Of a DNA stretch of 35,634 nucleotides, positions 1-8,178 are shown piece by piece. The number at the start of each line of letters is the position of its first letter. Position 1 is the first letter of the stretch. The stretch comes from Rugamonas fusca (GTDB taxonomy: Bacteria > Pseudomonadota > Gammaproteobacteria > Burkholderiales > Burkholderiaceae_D). The notes beneath the pieces are model-generated. The model searched no databases. It saw only the letters and a program-made list of their open reading frames with translations, and was not told the DNA's origin. The position numbers and the translations under genes are program-made. The stretch is from assembly GCF_014042365.1 (NCBI RefSeq), contig NZ_JACEZS010000039.1, positions 1-35,634 of the forward strand, in the 5' to 3' direction.

Positions 1-98
1 TACGCGCCTTGGGACGGCAGCTATGCCGAGTACTGTGGTCCATGCTGCACGGTCAACGCGAGTATCGCTTACCTGGCTTCGAACCAAAAAGCATTTGA
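1..98 (+). CDS. C-terminal end of an unrecognised protein, cut by the window edge
   Basis: The third plus-strand frame stays open from the window edge to a TGA at 96-98 and would encode the last 31 residues of a protein. The peptide is basic with a hydrophobic stretch (LCRVLWSML), which loosely resembles the C-terminal helix of IS110-type transposases; this is a weak impression from pattern only. Its codons are less GC-rich at the third position than those of neighbouring genes, which would fit a mobile gene. Frame 1 is also open to 288 but runs through a palindromic repeat and is probably chance. Little more can be said without sequence to the left. Confidence 0.3.
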   Translation, partial: RALGRQLCRVLWSMLHGQREYRLPGFEPKSI

Positions 99-110
99 AA
101 ATCCGGGCGG

Positions 111-166
111 GATGTTCAGGTCCGGCATCGCGCCACCAATTGGCCGATTGCCGGACCTGACCCCGC
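111..166. repeat. Palindromic repeat, family A, copy 1
   Basis: Arms at 116-127 and 149-160 are exact reverse complements (TCAGGTCCGGCA / TGCCGGACCTGA), around a smaller imperfect palindrome centred on CCAATTGG. The element is nearly identical to 8083-8136. It lies downstream of the left-edge frame and beyond the 3' end of msrQ, probably between convergent genes, so it could act as a bidirectional terminator or be a REP-like mobile repeat. Copy 1 lacks the outer GGGG on its left arm, so it is slightly eroded. Confidence 0.75.
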
Positions 167-214
167 AGCCTGCAAATCCGATGATAGACCCCGCAGCCTG
201 CTGGAATCGGTCAT
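159..214. repeat. Imperfect 28-base tandem duplication
   Basis: The 15-mer GACCCCGCAGCCTGC occurs at 159-173 and again at 187-201, and the sequence after each copy is also related (ATCCGATGAT against ATCGGTCAT). The first copy begins inside the right arm of repeat family A, so the duplication probably arose by slippage at the repeat edge. A smaller duplication of ATCATCAAGTA follows around 210-231. Confidence 0.6.
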
Positions 215-239
215 CAAGTAATCATCAAGTAGCATCACC

Positions 240-267
240 GCGGGCCGCCACCGTCGCGGCGGCCCGC
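240..267. terminator. Strong hairpin beyond the 3' end of msrQ
   Basis: Arms GCGGGCCGCC (240-249) and GGCGGCCCGC (258-267) are perfect 10-base complements with an 8-base loop, 6 bases after the msrQ stop. No T-run follows on the minus strand, so this is not a classical intrinsic terminator. It may stabilise the transcript end or act with Rho. Confidence 0.5.
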
Positions 268-273
268 CCTTCC

Positions 274-939
274 CTATCCCCGCGCTGAGCCGGTCCGGGC
301 CGTTGGCATGCTGCACGAACATGCCTGCTGCGCGCGCATCTGCCGTTGGCGCCACACCAGCCGCACCCCCAGCAACACTGCCACGATCACGCCGAAGATG
401 ATGGGCTGCGTGAAGTTGTGCTTGCCCGCCTTCATCCACCAGAAGTGCAAAATACCCAGCGGCGCCACCACGTACACGAGCCGGTGCAACCACTGCCAGC
501 GCTTGCCACCGAGGCGGCGCACCATGGCGTTGGTGCTGGTCACGGCCAGCGGCACCAGCAGCACGAAGGCCGCGAAGCCGACCGTGATGAAGGGCCGCTT
601 GAGCACATCCTTCCACATTGCCTGCACGTCGAAGAAGTGATCGAACCACAGGAAGGTGGTGAAGTGCAGCGCCGCGTAGAAGAACACGTACAGCCCCAGC
701 ATGCGGCGCAGCTTGATCAGCCAGTTCCACTTGCTCAGCTTGCGCAGCGGCGTGACGGCCAGCGTGATGCACAGGAAATACAGGGTCCAGTCGCCCGTGC
801 CGCGCGTGATGAATTCCAGCGGTTCGACCAGTTGCCCGGTCACGCTCAGGTAGACCATGCGCACGAAGGGAACCAGCGCCAGCGCGAAGATGGCGCCCTT
901 GATCCAGCCGAGCTGGCGGGGGTTGGGATGAAAGTCCAT
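274..939 (-). CDS. msrQ: Haem-binding membrane subunit of the MsrPQ methionine sulfoxide reductase
   Basis: MsrQ (YedZ family) is an inner-membrane b-type cytochrome that passes electrons from the respiratory chain to periplasmic MsrP. The 221-residue protein has about six hydrophobic segments and the conserved histidine-bearing stretches ALHFTTFLWFDHFF and WLHRLVYVVAPLGILHFWW that supply haem ligands in this family. The ATG lies one base after the msrP stop, so the two are translationally linked. The last 20 or so residues (including a CSC motif and a basic, serine-rich tail) extend past the usual family end and look unconserved. Confidence 0.93.
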   Translation of the reverse strand: MDFHPNPRQLGWIKGAIFALALVPFVRMVYLSVTGQLVEPLEFITRGTGDWTLYFLCITLAVTPLRKLSKWNWLIKLRRMLGLYVFFYAALHFTTFLWFDHFFDVQAMWKDVLKRPFITVGFAAFVLLVPLAVTSTNAMVRRLGGKRWQWLHRLVYVVAPLGILHFWWMKAGKHNFTQPIIFGVIVAVLLGVRLVWRQRQMRAQQACSCSMPTARTGSARG

Positions 940-940
940 G

Positions 941-1918
941 TCAGAAATACTTTTTCAGGTCCATGCCCGTGTACAGCGAGGCGACGTCGTTATAGCCGTT
1001 GAACATCAGCGTCTTGCGCTTGCGGGTGAAGAAGCTGTCCTCGCCGATGCGGCGCTCGCTGGCCTGCGACCAGCGCGGGTGGTCCACTTCCGGGTTCACG
1101 TTGGAATAGAAGCCGTATTCCTGCGGCGCGGCCACGTTCCACGCCGTGCGCGGCTGGTCCTTGACGAAACGGATGCGCACGATGGACTTGGCCGACTTGA
1201 ACCCGTACTTCCACGGCACCACGATGCGCACCGGGGCGCCATTCTGGTTCGGCAGGGTCTCGCCGTACATGCCCAGGGTCAGCAGCGCCAGCGGATGGCG
1301 CGCCTCGTCCAGCCGCAAGCCTTCCACGTAGGGCCATTCCAGCACGCGGCTGCCCACGCCGGGCATCTGCTTCTTGTCGGCCAGCGAGGTGAATTCCACG
1401 TACCTGGCGTTGCCGGTCGGCTCCACCCGCTTGATGATTTCGGAGAACGAATAGCCCATCCACGGGATCACCATCGACCACCCTTCCACGCAGCGCAGCC
1501 GGTACAGGCGCTCCTCGACAGGCGCCAGCTTGAGCAGCGCATCGAGGTCCAGCGTGAGCGGCTTCTTCACTTCGCCGTCGATGGTGACGGTCCAGGGGCG
1601 TGGCTTCAGCGTGTGGGCGTACTGGGCCGGGTCGGATTTATCGGTGCCAAATTCGTAGAAGTTGTTGTAGCTGGTGGCGTCCTTGTAGGCCGTGGGCTTG
1701 TCCATGGCCGAATAAGCGGGATTGCGCGCGCCGGCCAGCCTGGGGTTGACGCCCTGGGCGAACGCTGCGCGGCTGGCCAGTTCCAGCAAGGCGGCGCTGC
1801 CGAGGGTGCCGGCCGCCAGCTGCTTCATGAAATGACGGCGCGACTCGAACACGGCGCGCGGCGTGATTTCGGAGGGGAACGGCACATCGAGGCCGTTGGG
1901 GGAACGTTTGATCAGCAT
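941..1918 (-). CDS. msrP: Periplasmic methionine sulfoxide reductase catalytic subunit MsrP
   Basis: MsrP is a molybdopterin enzyme that reduces methionine sulfoxide in oxidised periplasmic proteins. The 325-residue precursor carries a twin-arginine signal: SRRHFMKQ (RR at residues 27-28) followed by a hydrophobic stretch and an AFAQ cleavage-like site near residue 54. Cys143 in LRCVEGWSMV is the molybdenum-ligating cysteine of the sulfite-oxidase fold. A GGAG ribosome binding site precedes the ATG by 7 bases. It is first in a two-gene operon with msrQ. The 92-base gap to ccsB upstream gave no clear promoter by eye. Confidence 0.95.
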   Translation of the reverse strand: MLIKRSPNGLDVPFPSEITPRAVFESRRHFMKQLAAGTLGSAALLELASRAAFAQGVNPRLAGARNPAYSAMDKPTAYKDATSYNNFYEFGTDKSDPAQYAHTLKPRPWTVTIDGEVKKPLTLDLDALLKLAPVEERLYRLRCVEGWSMVIPWMGYSFSEIIKRVEPTGNARYVEFTSLADKKQMPGVGSRVLEWPYVEGLRLDEARHPLALLTLGMYGETLPNQNGAPVRIVVPWKYGFKSAKSIVRIRFVKDQPRTAWNVAAPQEYGFYSNVNPEVDHPRWSQASERRIGEDSFFTRKRKTLMFNGYNDVASLYTGMDLKKYF

Positions 1919-2010
1919 GGCGACTCCAGAAAGGTGCGGGTTTGAGGCTTGGTCTGTCCACCAACCGCAAACCTTACACCATTCCGTCGTCAGCCGTACT
2001 TAGGCCGGGC

Positions 2011-3168
2011 TTAGAGCTTGCCGTAGGAGTGCAAACCGGACAGGAACATATTCACCCCCAGGAAGGCGAAAGTGGTGACGATCAGGCCCGTCAGCGCCCA
2101 CCAGGCGGCGGCGCGACCGCGCAGGCCCGTCATCAGGCGCATGTGCAGCCAGGCCGCGTAGTTGAGCCAGACGATCAGGGCCCAGGTTTCCTTCGGGTCC
2201 CACGACCAGTAGCCGCCCCAAGCCTCGGCCGCCCACAGCGCGCCCAGGATGGTGGCGATGGTGAAGAAGGCGAAGCCGGCCGAGATGGCCTTGTACATCA
2301 CGTCGTCCAGCACTTCCAGCGACGGCAACCGGTCCACCAGCTTGCCCGAGCTCTTGAGCAGGTAGGCGGCCGCCACCATGGCCGCCAGCGCGAAGTTGCC
2401 GTAACCGATGAAGTTGGCCGGCACGTGGATCTTCATCCACCAGCTTTGCAGGGCCGGCACCAGCGGCTGGATGTCGGAGGCGTCGCGGCTCACCGTGTAC
2501 CACAGCAGGAAACCGATGGCGGCCGAGATCACCAGCAGCACGAAGGCGCCCATCTGGCGCGTCGCGTAGCGCTGCTCGAAGTACAGGTAGAACATGGCCG
2601 TGATCAGCGAGAACAGGATGAACACTTCATACAGGTTGGACACGGGAATGTGGCCCACGTCGGTGCCGATCAGGTAGGACTCGTACCAGCGCACCATCAA
2701 GCCCGTCAGTCCCAGCACGACGGCGGTCCAGCACAGCTTGGAGCCGATGGTGGCGCCCGTGGCCGAGCGCGTCGCCAGGCCGATGCCGTAGAACAGGGTG
2801 GACAGGAAGAACATCACGCTCATCCACAGGATGGCGGACTGGCTCGACAGCATATTTCGCAGCAGGAACTTCTTGGTGCCCATGTCCAGTTCGCCGCCGT
2901 ACAGCGAAATGGCCCACAGCGCCAGCAAGGCCACCAGCGGCATCAGCCAGCGCACCGGCTTCCAGTGCCAGCCCAGCGCCGCGAACGTGGGCGCGGCGGC
3001 CAGCAGGATGCCTTTTTCATACACGTCCATGTAATTGCCGAAGCGGTTCAGCGCGTACAGGGCGGCGGCCAGCAGACCGGCCGCGAACAGCCAGTCAAGC
3101 AGGCCCAGGCGCTTAAAATAGCCAGGCGCCTGGGTATAGGTGGTGGTGGGGCTTTGCGACAATTCCAT
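2011..3168 (-). CDS. ccsB: Cytochrome c maturation (system II) membrane protein CcsB/CcsA
   Basis: This subunit of the system II haem lyase handles haem and, with ResB, attaches it to apocytochromes c outside the inner membrane. The 385-residue protein has many membrane segments and the tryptophan-rich WGGYWSWDPKETW haem-handling motif near its C-terminal third, followed by conserved histidine-containing segments. The reading frame is open further upstream, but that part overlaps resB. The chosen start (MELSQSP) lies 26 bases downstream of the resB stop and gives the family's normal length. Together with resB and cytochrome c4 upstream it forms an obvious maturation-and-substrate cluster. Confidence 0.93.
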   Translation of the reverse strand: MELSQSPTTTYTQAPGYFKRLGLLDWLFAAGLLAAALYALNRFGNYMDVYEKGILLAAAPTFAALGWHWKPVRWLMPLVALLALWAISLYGGELDMGTKKFLLRNMLSSQSAILWMSVMFFLSTLFYGIGLATRSATGATIGSKLCWTAVVLGLTGLMVRWYESYLIGTDVGHIPVSNLYEVFILFSLITAMFYLYFEQRYATRQMGAFVLLVISAAIGFLLWYTVSRDASDIQPLVPALQSWWMKIHVPANFIGYGNFALAAMVAAAYLLKSSGKLVDRLPSLEVLDDVMYKAISAGFAFFTIATILGALWAAEAWGGYWSWDPKETWALIVWLNYAAWLHMRLMTGLRGRAAAWWALTGLIVTTFAFLGVNMFLSGLHSYGKL

Positions 3169-3194
3169 CTTCAATCTCCAGCTTTTTTGACAGC

Positions 3195-5276
3195 TTACGC
3201 CGATTGCGGCAGTTTTTCTTTCAGACTCGTGAATTCGTGCTCGAAATCGAGCGTCTTGCGCTGGGTGCTCATGGCCATGATGGCATCCGTGCCGCCGCCC
3301 GCCTCCTTGATCCAGACCCAGACCCGGCGTTCGCGGATGTAGAACATGGCGAACACGCCCAGCACCAGCAGCAAACAACCAGCATACACGACCACCTTGC
3401 CCGGCGAGCGCGTGACCTGGAACACGGACGCCTTCACTTCCGTGAAGTCATCGAGTTGCAAATAGACAGGCGCACCATAGAAGAAACTGTCGGACAGGGC
3501 GTTGGTGGCCAGTTGCAGGAAGCGGCCATGGGCTTCGTCAGCCGGGGCCGGCGCCACGCCATCCTGGGCGCGGGCCGCCTGCCACAAATCCCACAGCGCG
3601 CCGTTGAGAATCTTCATGAAGATGTCGGCTGCCTTTTCCTGCTCGGCCTGGGGCACTTTTTCCAGGAAACGGGAAATGGCGACGAAGCCGGCTTGCTTGT
3701 CGTCGCCGGCGAAAATGGCCATGCTGCGCTCGGCGGACTGCTGCAACTGGGCCCGCAACGCGTCGCTGCCATTGGGCATGGCGTGCTGGGCATAGTGCTG
3801 GGCCGCTTGTGCGCGCAGGGCCGGGTTGTGGATGGCGGCCCGCAGCCGCATCCACTCCGTCACGCTGTGGGCGTCGTCGGCCGGGATGCGCAGGTAGCTG
3901 AACGGATCGCCGGGATTGACGCGCATGCCGGCCAGGAACACGGTGGCGCCATCGACCGTCACCGGCTGCATGTAGTTCTGGTATTCACGGGCCTGGCCCG
4001 TCTTGTCGCGCAGCTTGTACTGCACGCTCGGCCCGACGTTCTTCAAGTCCTTGTTGTTGGCATTCTTGGCGGCCGAACCGAGGTGCTTGTTCAGGTCCAC
4101 GGCGAACTGTTCGTTGAAGCTCTGGCCCTTGGTGACGGCGCGCGTGTCGTTGCTGGCCAGGTTTTCCACGTTGAACGGGCGGAAACCCGACCATTCGACC
4201 GTGTAGGCGTCGCCCATGGCCGTGCTGCCGCCCACTTCGCCGTTGATCTTGAAGGTTTGCTGGCTGCCGCCGGCCATCGGGTAGCCCGTCAGTTGCAGCT
4301 TGCTGCCGCCATCCTCGAAGCTGGACTGGTACACGGCCAGGCCCTTGTAGATCAGCGGCTTGTTCACTTCGATGGTGGCGGGGAAGGTCTGGCCGGAGTC
4401 ATGGTCGCGGATCACCACGTCGCTGGCGAACAGCTTGGGCATGCCCGTCGTGTAGAACTCGATGTGGAATTTCTTGAGCTGGATGGTGAACGGCAAGTCC
4501 TGGATCAGCACGCCGTCGGCGCGCGGGATGATGGCCGCGTCGCTGGCCGATCCTTCGGGGATCATGGTGTTGCCACGGAAGGTGGGGTTGCCCAGGCCGA
4601 GGCGGTGCTGCTTGGGAATCTCGGCGATCACGCCATTGCCGGCGAACGGGGTCTTGCCCAGGAACCATTCCTGCAGCCGGATCGGCATGTCCGAGTCGAG
4701 CAGGCCGCCGATGCAGATGATGACGATGGCCGAGTGGGCGAAGATGTAGCCGAACTTGTTGGCCGCGCCCTTCTTGGCCGTCACCAGCGTGGCGCCATCC
4801 TTTTCCACGGCCTTGCTGCGGTAGCCGGCGTCGTGCAGGCGGTTCATGGTCTGCTGGGCCAGCGCGTGGCGCGCCAGCGGCGTTTGCCACTGGTGCTTGT
4901 GGTGGAAGTTGTGCAGCGATTGCTCGCGCACGTGCTCGCGCCAGCTGCGCATGTCGCGCAGCATCTTGGGCGTATTGCGCACGATGCACAGCGAGGTGGA
5001 CACGACCAGGAAACCCATGATGGTGAGGAACCACCAGGCCGAATAGACCGAGTACAGGCTGAGCTTGTCGAACACGTCGAACCAGAACGGGCCGAACTGG
5101 TTCACATAGTTGGGCATCGGTTCGTTCTGCTTCATCACCGTGCCGATCATGGCGGCGATGGCGATCAGGGTCAGCAACGCGATGGCGAAGCGCATCGACG
5201 AGATCAGCTCGACGACTTCGGCCACCACGGGGCGGCGGGTTTTCAGGGTGATACCGGTGGTGCTCGGGCTACTCAT
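3195..5276 (-). CDS. resB: Cytochrome c biogenesis protein ResB (Ccs1)
   Basis: ResB partners CcsB in system II cytochrome c assembly and is thought to bind and reduce the apocytochrome. The 693-residue protein has the family architecture: N-terminal membrane segments (about residues 25-45 and 80-100), a third after about residue 170 (HSAIVIICIGGLL), a very large periplasmic domain, and a last segment near residue 640 (VVVYAGCLLLVLGVFAMFY). The cytoplasmic loop has the typical LHNFHHKH histidine cluster. The length suits the long betaproteobacterial form. It lies just upstream of ccsB, in the same direction. Confidence 0.93.
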   Translation of the reverse strand: MSSPSTTGITLKTRRPVVAEVVELISSMRFAIALLTLIAIAAMIGTVMKQNEPMPNYVNQFGPFWFDVFDKLSLYSVYSAWWFLTIMGFLVVSTSLCIVRNTPKMLRDMRSWREHVREQSLHNFHHKHQWQTPLARHALAQQTMNRLHDAGYRSKAVEKDGATLVTAKKGAANKFGYIFAHSAIVIICIGGLLDSDMPIRLQEWFLGKTPFAGNGVIAEIPKQHRLGLGNPTFRGNTMIPEGSASDAAIIPRADGVLIQDLPFTIQLKKFHIEFYTTGMPKLFASDVVIRDHDSGQTFPATIEVNKPLIYKGLAVYQSSFEDGGSKLQLTGYPMAGGSQQTFKINGEVGGSTAMGDAYTVEWSGFRPFNVENLASNDTRAVTKGQSFNEQFAVDLNKHLGSAAKNANNKDLKNVGPSVQYKLRDKTGQAREYQNYMQPVTVDGATVFLAGMRVNPGDPFSYLRIPADDAHSVTEWMRLRAAIHNPALRAQAAQHYAQHAMPNGSDALRAQLQQSAERSMAIFAGDDKQAGFVAISRFLEKVPQAEQEKAADIFMKILNGALWDLWQAARAQDGVAPAPADEAHGRFLQLATNALSDSFFYGAPVYLQLDDFTEVKASVFQVTRSPGKVVVYAGCLLLVLGVFAMFYIRERRVWVWIKEAGGGTDAIMAMSTQRKTLDFEHEFTSLKEKLPQSA

Positions 5277-5328
5277 GCGCGTCAGTCAAAAAGGGAGGAG
5301 CGGGATCGGAAGCAGGCAGCATACCAAC

Positions 5329-5364
5329 AAAAAGGGCAGCCCGCTTACGCTGCCGCCCTTTTTT
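5329..5364 (-). terminator. Terminator between cytochrome c4 and resB
   Basis: A GC-rich inverted repeat (GGGCAGC ... GCTGCCGCCC on the plus strand) is flanked by A5 on one side and T6 on the other, so it can terminate on either strand. For the minus-strand transcript it would end the cytochrome c4 message and leave resB-ccsB to read-through or to its own start. Confidence 0.75.
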
Positions 5365-5420
5365 CACTTCCTGGTCCGCCGCCGCACCGGAGGCGGTGCA
5401 GCTGGGAGGACAACAATCGA

Positions 5421-6101
5421 TTATTTCAAGCCAGCGATGTAATCGGCCACGGCCTTCATTTCGTCAGCCGACATGCGCTTGGCGATGGTGCTCATCTGCG
5501 GGCTGTTCTTGCGGGCGTCCGTGCGGAACAGGTCCAGCTGGGCGACCGTGTAGTCCTGGTGCTGGCCGCCGATGCGCGGGTATTGCACCGGCACGCCGGC
5601 GCCACCGGCGCCGTGGCAGCTGGCGCAGGCGGGCACGTTCTTCTCGGCGATACCGCCGCGATAGATTTTCTTGCCCAGGTCCACCGTGTCCTTGTTCTTG
5701 GCGGCGCCAGGCTTCTGGGTCTGGGCGGCCAGGTAGGCGGCCACGTTTTTCTTGTCCTCTTCCGTCATGGCCTTGGCGTAGGTCGACATGATGGCCTGCA
5801 CGCGCGCGGGGCTGGCGAAATCGTTCAGTTGCTTGACGATGTAGCCTGCATGCTGGCCAGCCAGTTTCGGGTTGACGGTGATGGTCGAATTGCCAGCCTC
5901 GCCGTGGCAGGACACGCAAGCGGGGATGCTGCGCGTGGCGTCGCCTTCCGTGAACAGCTTGGCGCCTTTGGCTGGATCAGCCTTGACCACCGCGGGTTCG
6001 GCGGCGGCCGGCTTTTTCTCTTCGGCAGCCGATGCGGTGGCCGACACAGCCAGCAGAGCGACGATCAAGGATTTTGCAAATGGTGAAAACGCACGATTCA
6101 T
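5421..6101 (-). CDS. Dihaem cytochrome c4, periplasmic electron carrier
   Basis: Cytochromes c4 carry electrons from the bc1 complex to terminal oxidases. The 226-residue precursor has a signal peptide ending near TASAA (residues 22-26) and two haem-binding motifs, CVSCH (62-66) and CASCH (159-163), in two homologous halves, as expected for the family. Methionines in each half (such as the MSTYAKAM region) could be the distal ligands. It is a likely substrate of the ResB/CcsB system encoded just downstream. It is divergent from engB across a 168-base spacer. Confidence 0.93.
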   Translation of the reverse strand: MNRAFSPFAKSLIVALLAVSATASAAEEKKPAAAEPAVVKADPAKGAKLFTEGDATRSIPACVSCHGEAGNSTITVNPKLAGQHAGYIVKQLNDFASPARVQAIMSTYAKAMTEEDKKNVAAYLAAQTQKPGAAKNKDTVDLGKKIYRGGIAEKNVPACASCHGAGGAGVPVQYPRIGGQHQDYTVAQLDLFRTDARKNSPQMSTIAKRMSADEMKAVADYIAGLK

Positions 6102-6189
6102 TCAGACACCCTGAGACTAGTCAATAAATTGGTGGTAAACGTTGCCGTCGATATCCTGCCGCACTTCCCCAACCTAGCACGAAATATGC

Positions 6190-6222
6190 TTGGCAACAAT
6201 TCGTAACCCCTTATTGTACAAT
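6190..6222 (+). promoter_or_regulatory. Candidate engB promoter region
   Basis: The spacer between divergent cytochrome c4 and engB contains TTGGCA (6190-6195), then TATTGT 16 bases on (6212-6217), overlapping TACAAT (6217-6222). Both hexamers are plausible -10 elements. This is judged by eye, and the true start site is unknown. Confidence 0.35.
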
Positions 6223-6269
6223 AGCTTTCTCACGCTTTTGCCCCCCTTGTTGCAATTTCTACCTATCCC

Positions 6270-7025
6270 ATGTCAATACTCTGGCAAGCTCGCTTCTTCA
6301 CGACCGTCAACCAATTGCGCGACCTGCCCCATACCACGGTGCCGGAAATCGCTTTCGCGGGACGCTCCAACGCCGGTAAATCGACCGCCATCAACATTCT
6401 GTGCAACCAGAAGGGCTTGGCGTTCGCGTCCAAGACCCCGGGCCGCACCCAGCACATCAATTTCTTCTCGATCGGCGGCGCCCACGTGGCCCAGCACCGG
6501 AAAGACCCCACCATCGTCGACGAGATCCGCTGCCTGCTGGTGGACTTGCCCGGTTATGGCTATGCGGAAGTGTCGGGCTCGGCCAAGCTGCACTGGCAAC
6601 GCCTGCTGGGCGACTATGTGCAACGGCGCGAACAGCTGGCGGCCCTGATCCTGATCATGGACGCGCGCCGCCCGTTCACCGAGCTCGACATCCAGATGCT
6701 GGAATGGTTCGCCCCCACGGGCAAGCCCATCCATTGCATCCTGACCAAGGTTGACAAGCTCAACCGCAACGAATCCGTCAACGTGCTGCGCCAGGCCAAG
6801 GCCAAGCTCGACAGCTACGTGGACGAGGACGGCGAAGGCTTCCCCTTCACCGTGCAACTGTTCTCCGCGCTCAAGCGCATCGGCATCGAAGAAGCCAACG
6901 ACAAGATCATCGAACTGGCCGGGCTGACGGCAGACGAAGCCGCCGCCCAGACGGCCGTGATCGAAACGCCCGACGATGACGCGCCCGATGTCGATGGCGG
7001 CGATGCCGGCAGTGCCCAACCCTAA
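6270..7025 (+). CDS. engB: Ribosome biogenesis GTPase EngB (YihA/YsxC)
   Basis: EngB is an essential GTPase needed for large ribosomal subunit assembly. GTP-binding motifs are in order: P-loop GRSNAGKS (residues 31-38), the SKTPGRTQ switch region, DLPGYGYA (92-99) and TKVDK (159-163). At 251 residues it is longer than the roughly 200-220 typical of the family; the extra C-terminal 30 or so residues are rich in Asp, Glu and Ala and contain DDDAPDVDGGD. The start MSILWQARFF fits betaproteobacterial homologues, though no strong Shine-Dalgarno precedes it. hemB follows 24 bases later, suggesting co-transcription. Confidence 0.94.
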   Translation: MSILWQARFFTTVNQLRDLPHTTVPEIAFAGRSNAGKSTAINILCNQKGLAFASKTPGRTQHINFFSIGGAHVAQHRKDPTIVDEIRCLLVDLPGYGYAEVSGSAKLHWQRLLGDYVQRREQLAALILIMDARRPFTELDIQMLEWFAPTGKPIHCILTKVDKLNRNESVNVLRQAKAKLDSYVDEDGEGFPFTVQLFSALKRIGIEEANDKIIELAGLTADEAAAQTAVIETPDDDAPDVDGGDAGSAQP

Positions 7026-7049
7026 CCTGTAGAAAGTGGATTGCTCACG

Positions 7050-8066
7050 ATGCACACGCCTCACGTTACCGCCCAGTTTCCCGCCATCCGCATGCGCCGC
7101 ATGCGCCGCGCCCCGTTCTCGCGCGCCCTGATGCGCGAGAACACCGTCACCGCCTCCGACCTGATCTACCCCGTGTTCATCCTGGACGGCGTCAACCAGC
7201 GCGAGCCGGTGGCGTCCATGCCGGGCGTGGAGCGGGTGTCGGTGGATCTGCTGCTCAAGGTGGCCGAGGAATGCGTCGCGCTGGGCATCCCCGTGCTGGC
7301 CCTGTTCCCCGTGATCGACAGCGCCCTGAAAACCCCGGACGGGATGGAAGCGACCAATCCGGACGGCCTGGTGCCGCGCGCCGTGCGCGCCCTCAAGCAA
7401 GCGTTCCCGGAACTGGGCATCCTGACCGACGTGGCGCTGGACCCGTACACCAGCCACGGCCAGGACGGCCTGATCGACGACAACGGCTACGTGATCAACG
7501 ACGCCACCACCGCCATGCTGGTGCGCCAGGCACTGGCCCAGGCCGAGGCGGGCGTGGACGTGGTGGCGCCGTCGGACATGATGGATGGCCGCATCGGCGC
7601 CATCCGCGCCGCGCTGGAAGAGAACGGTTACATCCACACCCGCATCATGGCCTACTCGGCCAAGTACGCCTCGGCCTTCTACGGCCCGTTCCGCGACGCC
7701 GTCGGTTCGGCCAAGAACCTGGGCAAGAGCGACAAGAACACCTACCAGATGGACCCGGCCAACAGCGACGAGGCATTGCGCGAAGTGGGCCTGGATCTGG
7801 CCGAAGGGGCCGACATGGTCATGGTCAAGCCCGGCATGCCTTACCTGGACGTGGTGCGCCGTGTGAAGGATGAATTCAAGGTACCGACCTTCGCCTACCA
7901 GGTCAGCGGCGAATACGCGATGCTGAAGGCGGCCGCCCAGAACGGCTGGCTGGACCACGACAAGGTGATGATGGAAGCGATGATGTCGTTCAAGCGCGCT
8001 GGCGCCGACGGCGTGCTGACCTACTTCGCGCTGGACGTGGCGCGCCTGCTCAAGGCCCGCGCCTAA
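7050..8066 (+). CDS. hemB: Delta-aminolevulinic acid dehydratase (porphobilinogen synthase)
   Basis: HemB condenses two 5-aminolevulinate molecules to porphobilinogen, the second common step of tetrapyrrole synthesis. Two active-site lysines are visible: Lys205 in AYSAKYASAF and the Schiff-base Lys260 in MVMVKPGMPY. The metal-site segment reads VALDPYTSHGQDG, with Asp where zinc enzymes carry cysteines, so this is the magnesium-type enzyme. I chose the ATG at 7050, 9 bases after a GTGGA, giving 338 residues; a TTG three codons earlier is a less likely start. It makes haem precursor for the neighbouring cytochromes and is probably transcribed with engB. Confidence 0.96.
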   Translation: MHTPHVTAQFPAIRMRRMRRAPFSRALMRENTVTASDLIYPVFILDGVNQREPVASMPGVERVSVDLLLKVAEECVALGIPVLALFPVIDSALKTPDGMEATNPDGLVPRAVRALKQAFPELGILTDVALDPYTSHGQDGLIDDNGYVINDATTAMLVRQALAQAEAGVDVVAPSDMMDGRIGAIRAALEENGYIHTRIMAYSAKYASAFYGPFRDAVGSAKNLGKSDKNTYQMDPANSDEALREVGLDLAEGADMVMVKPGMPYLDVVRRVKDEFKVPTFAYQVSGEYAMLKAAAQNGWLDHDKVMMEAMMSFKRAGADGVLTYFALDVARLLKARA

Positions 8067-8082
8067 GTCCCATCGAAAAACC

Positions 8083-8136
8083 GGGGTCAGGTCCGGCATC
8101 GTGCCACCAATTTGGCACGTTGCCGGACCTGACCCC
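8083..8136. repeat. Palindromic repeat, family A, copy 2
   Basis: Outer arms GGGGTCAGGTCCGGCA (8083-8098) and TGCCGGACCTGACCCC (8121-8136) are perfect 16-base complements. An inner pair, GTGCCA (8101-8106) and TGGCAC (8113-8118), encloses the loop CCAATT. The 54-base element sits between hemB and the convergent gene ending at 8179, so transcripts from both sides would fold it. The near-copy at 111-166 shows it is a dispersed repeat rather than a private terminator. Confidence 0.85.
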
Positions 8137-8178
8137 GCTTCTTGCGCTTCTTTGCCCGTGCGTCTCGCCCCCGCTTAG

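Noticed and set aside
1..288. Frame 1 open from the window edge through the palindromic repeat
   Set aside because: It crosses the repeat, the duplication and a hairpin, and its peptide looks random; the frame ending at 98 is more protein-like.
3204..6086. A 960-codon open frame on the plus strand opposite resB and cytochrome c4
   Set aside because: It is an antisense shadow of high-GC coding sequence: low complexity, rich in His/Arg/Gln, and opposite genes with clear motifs.
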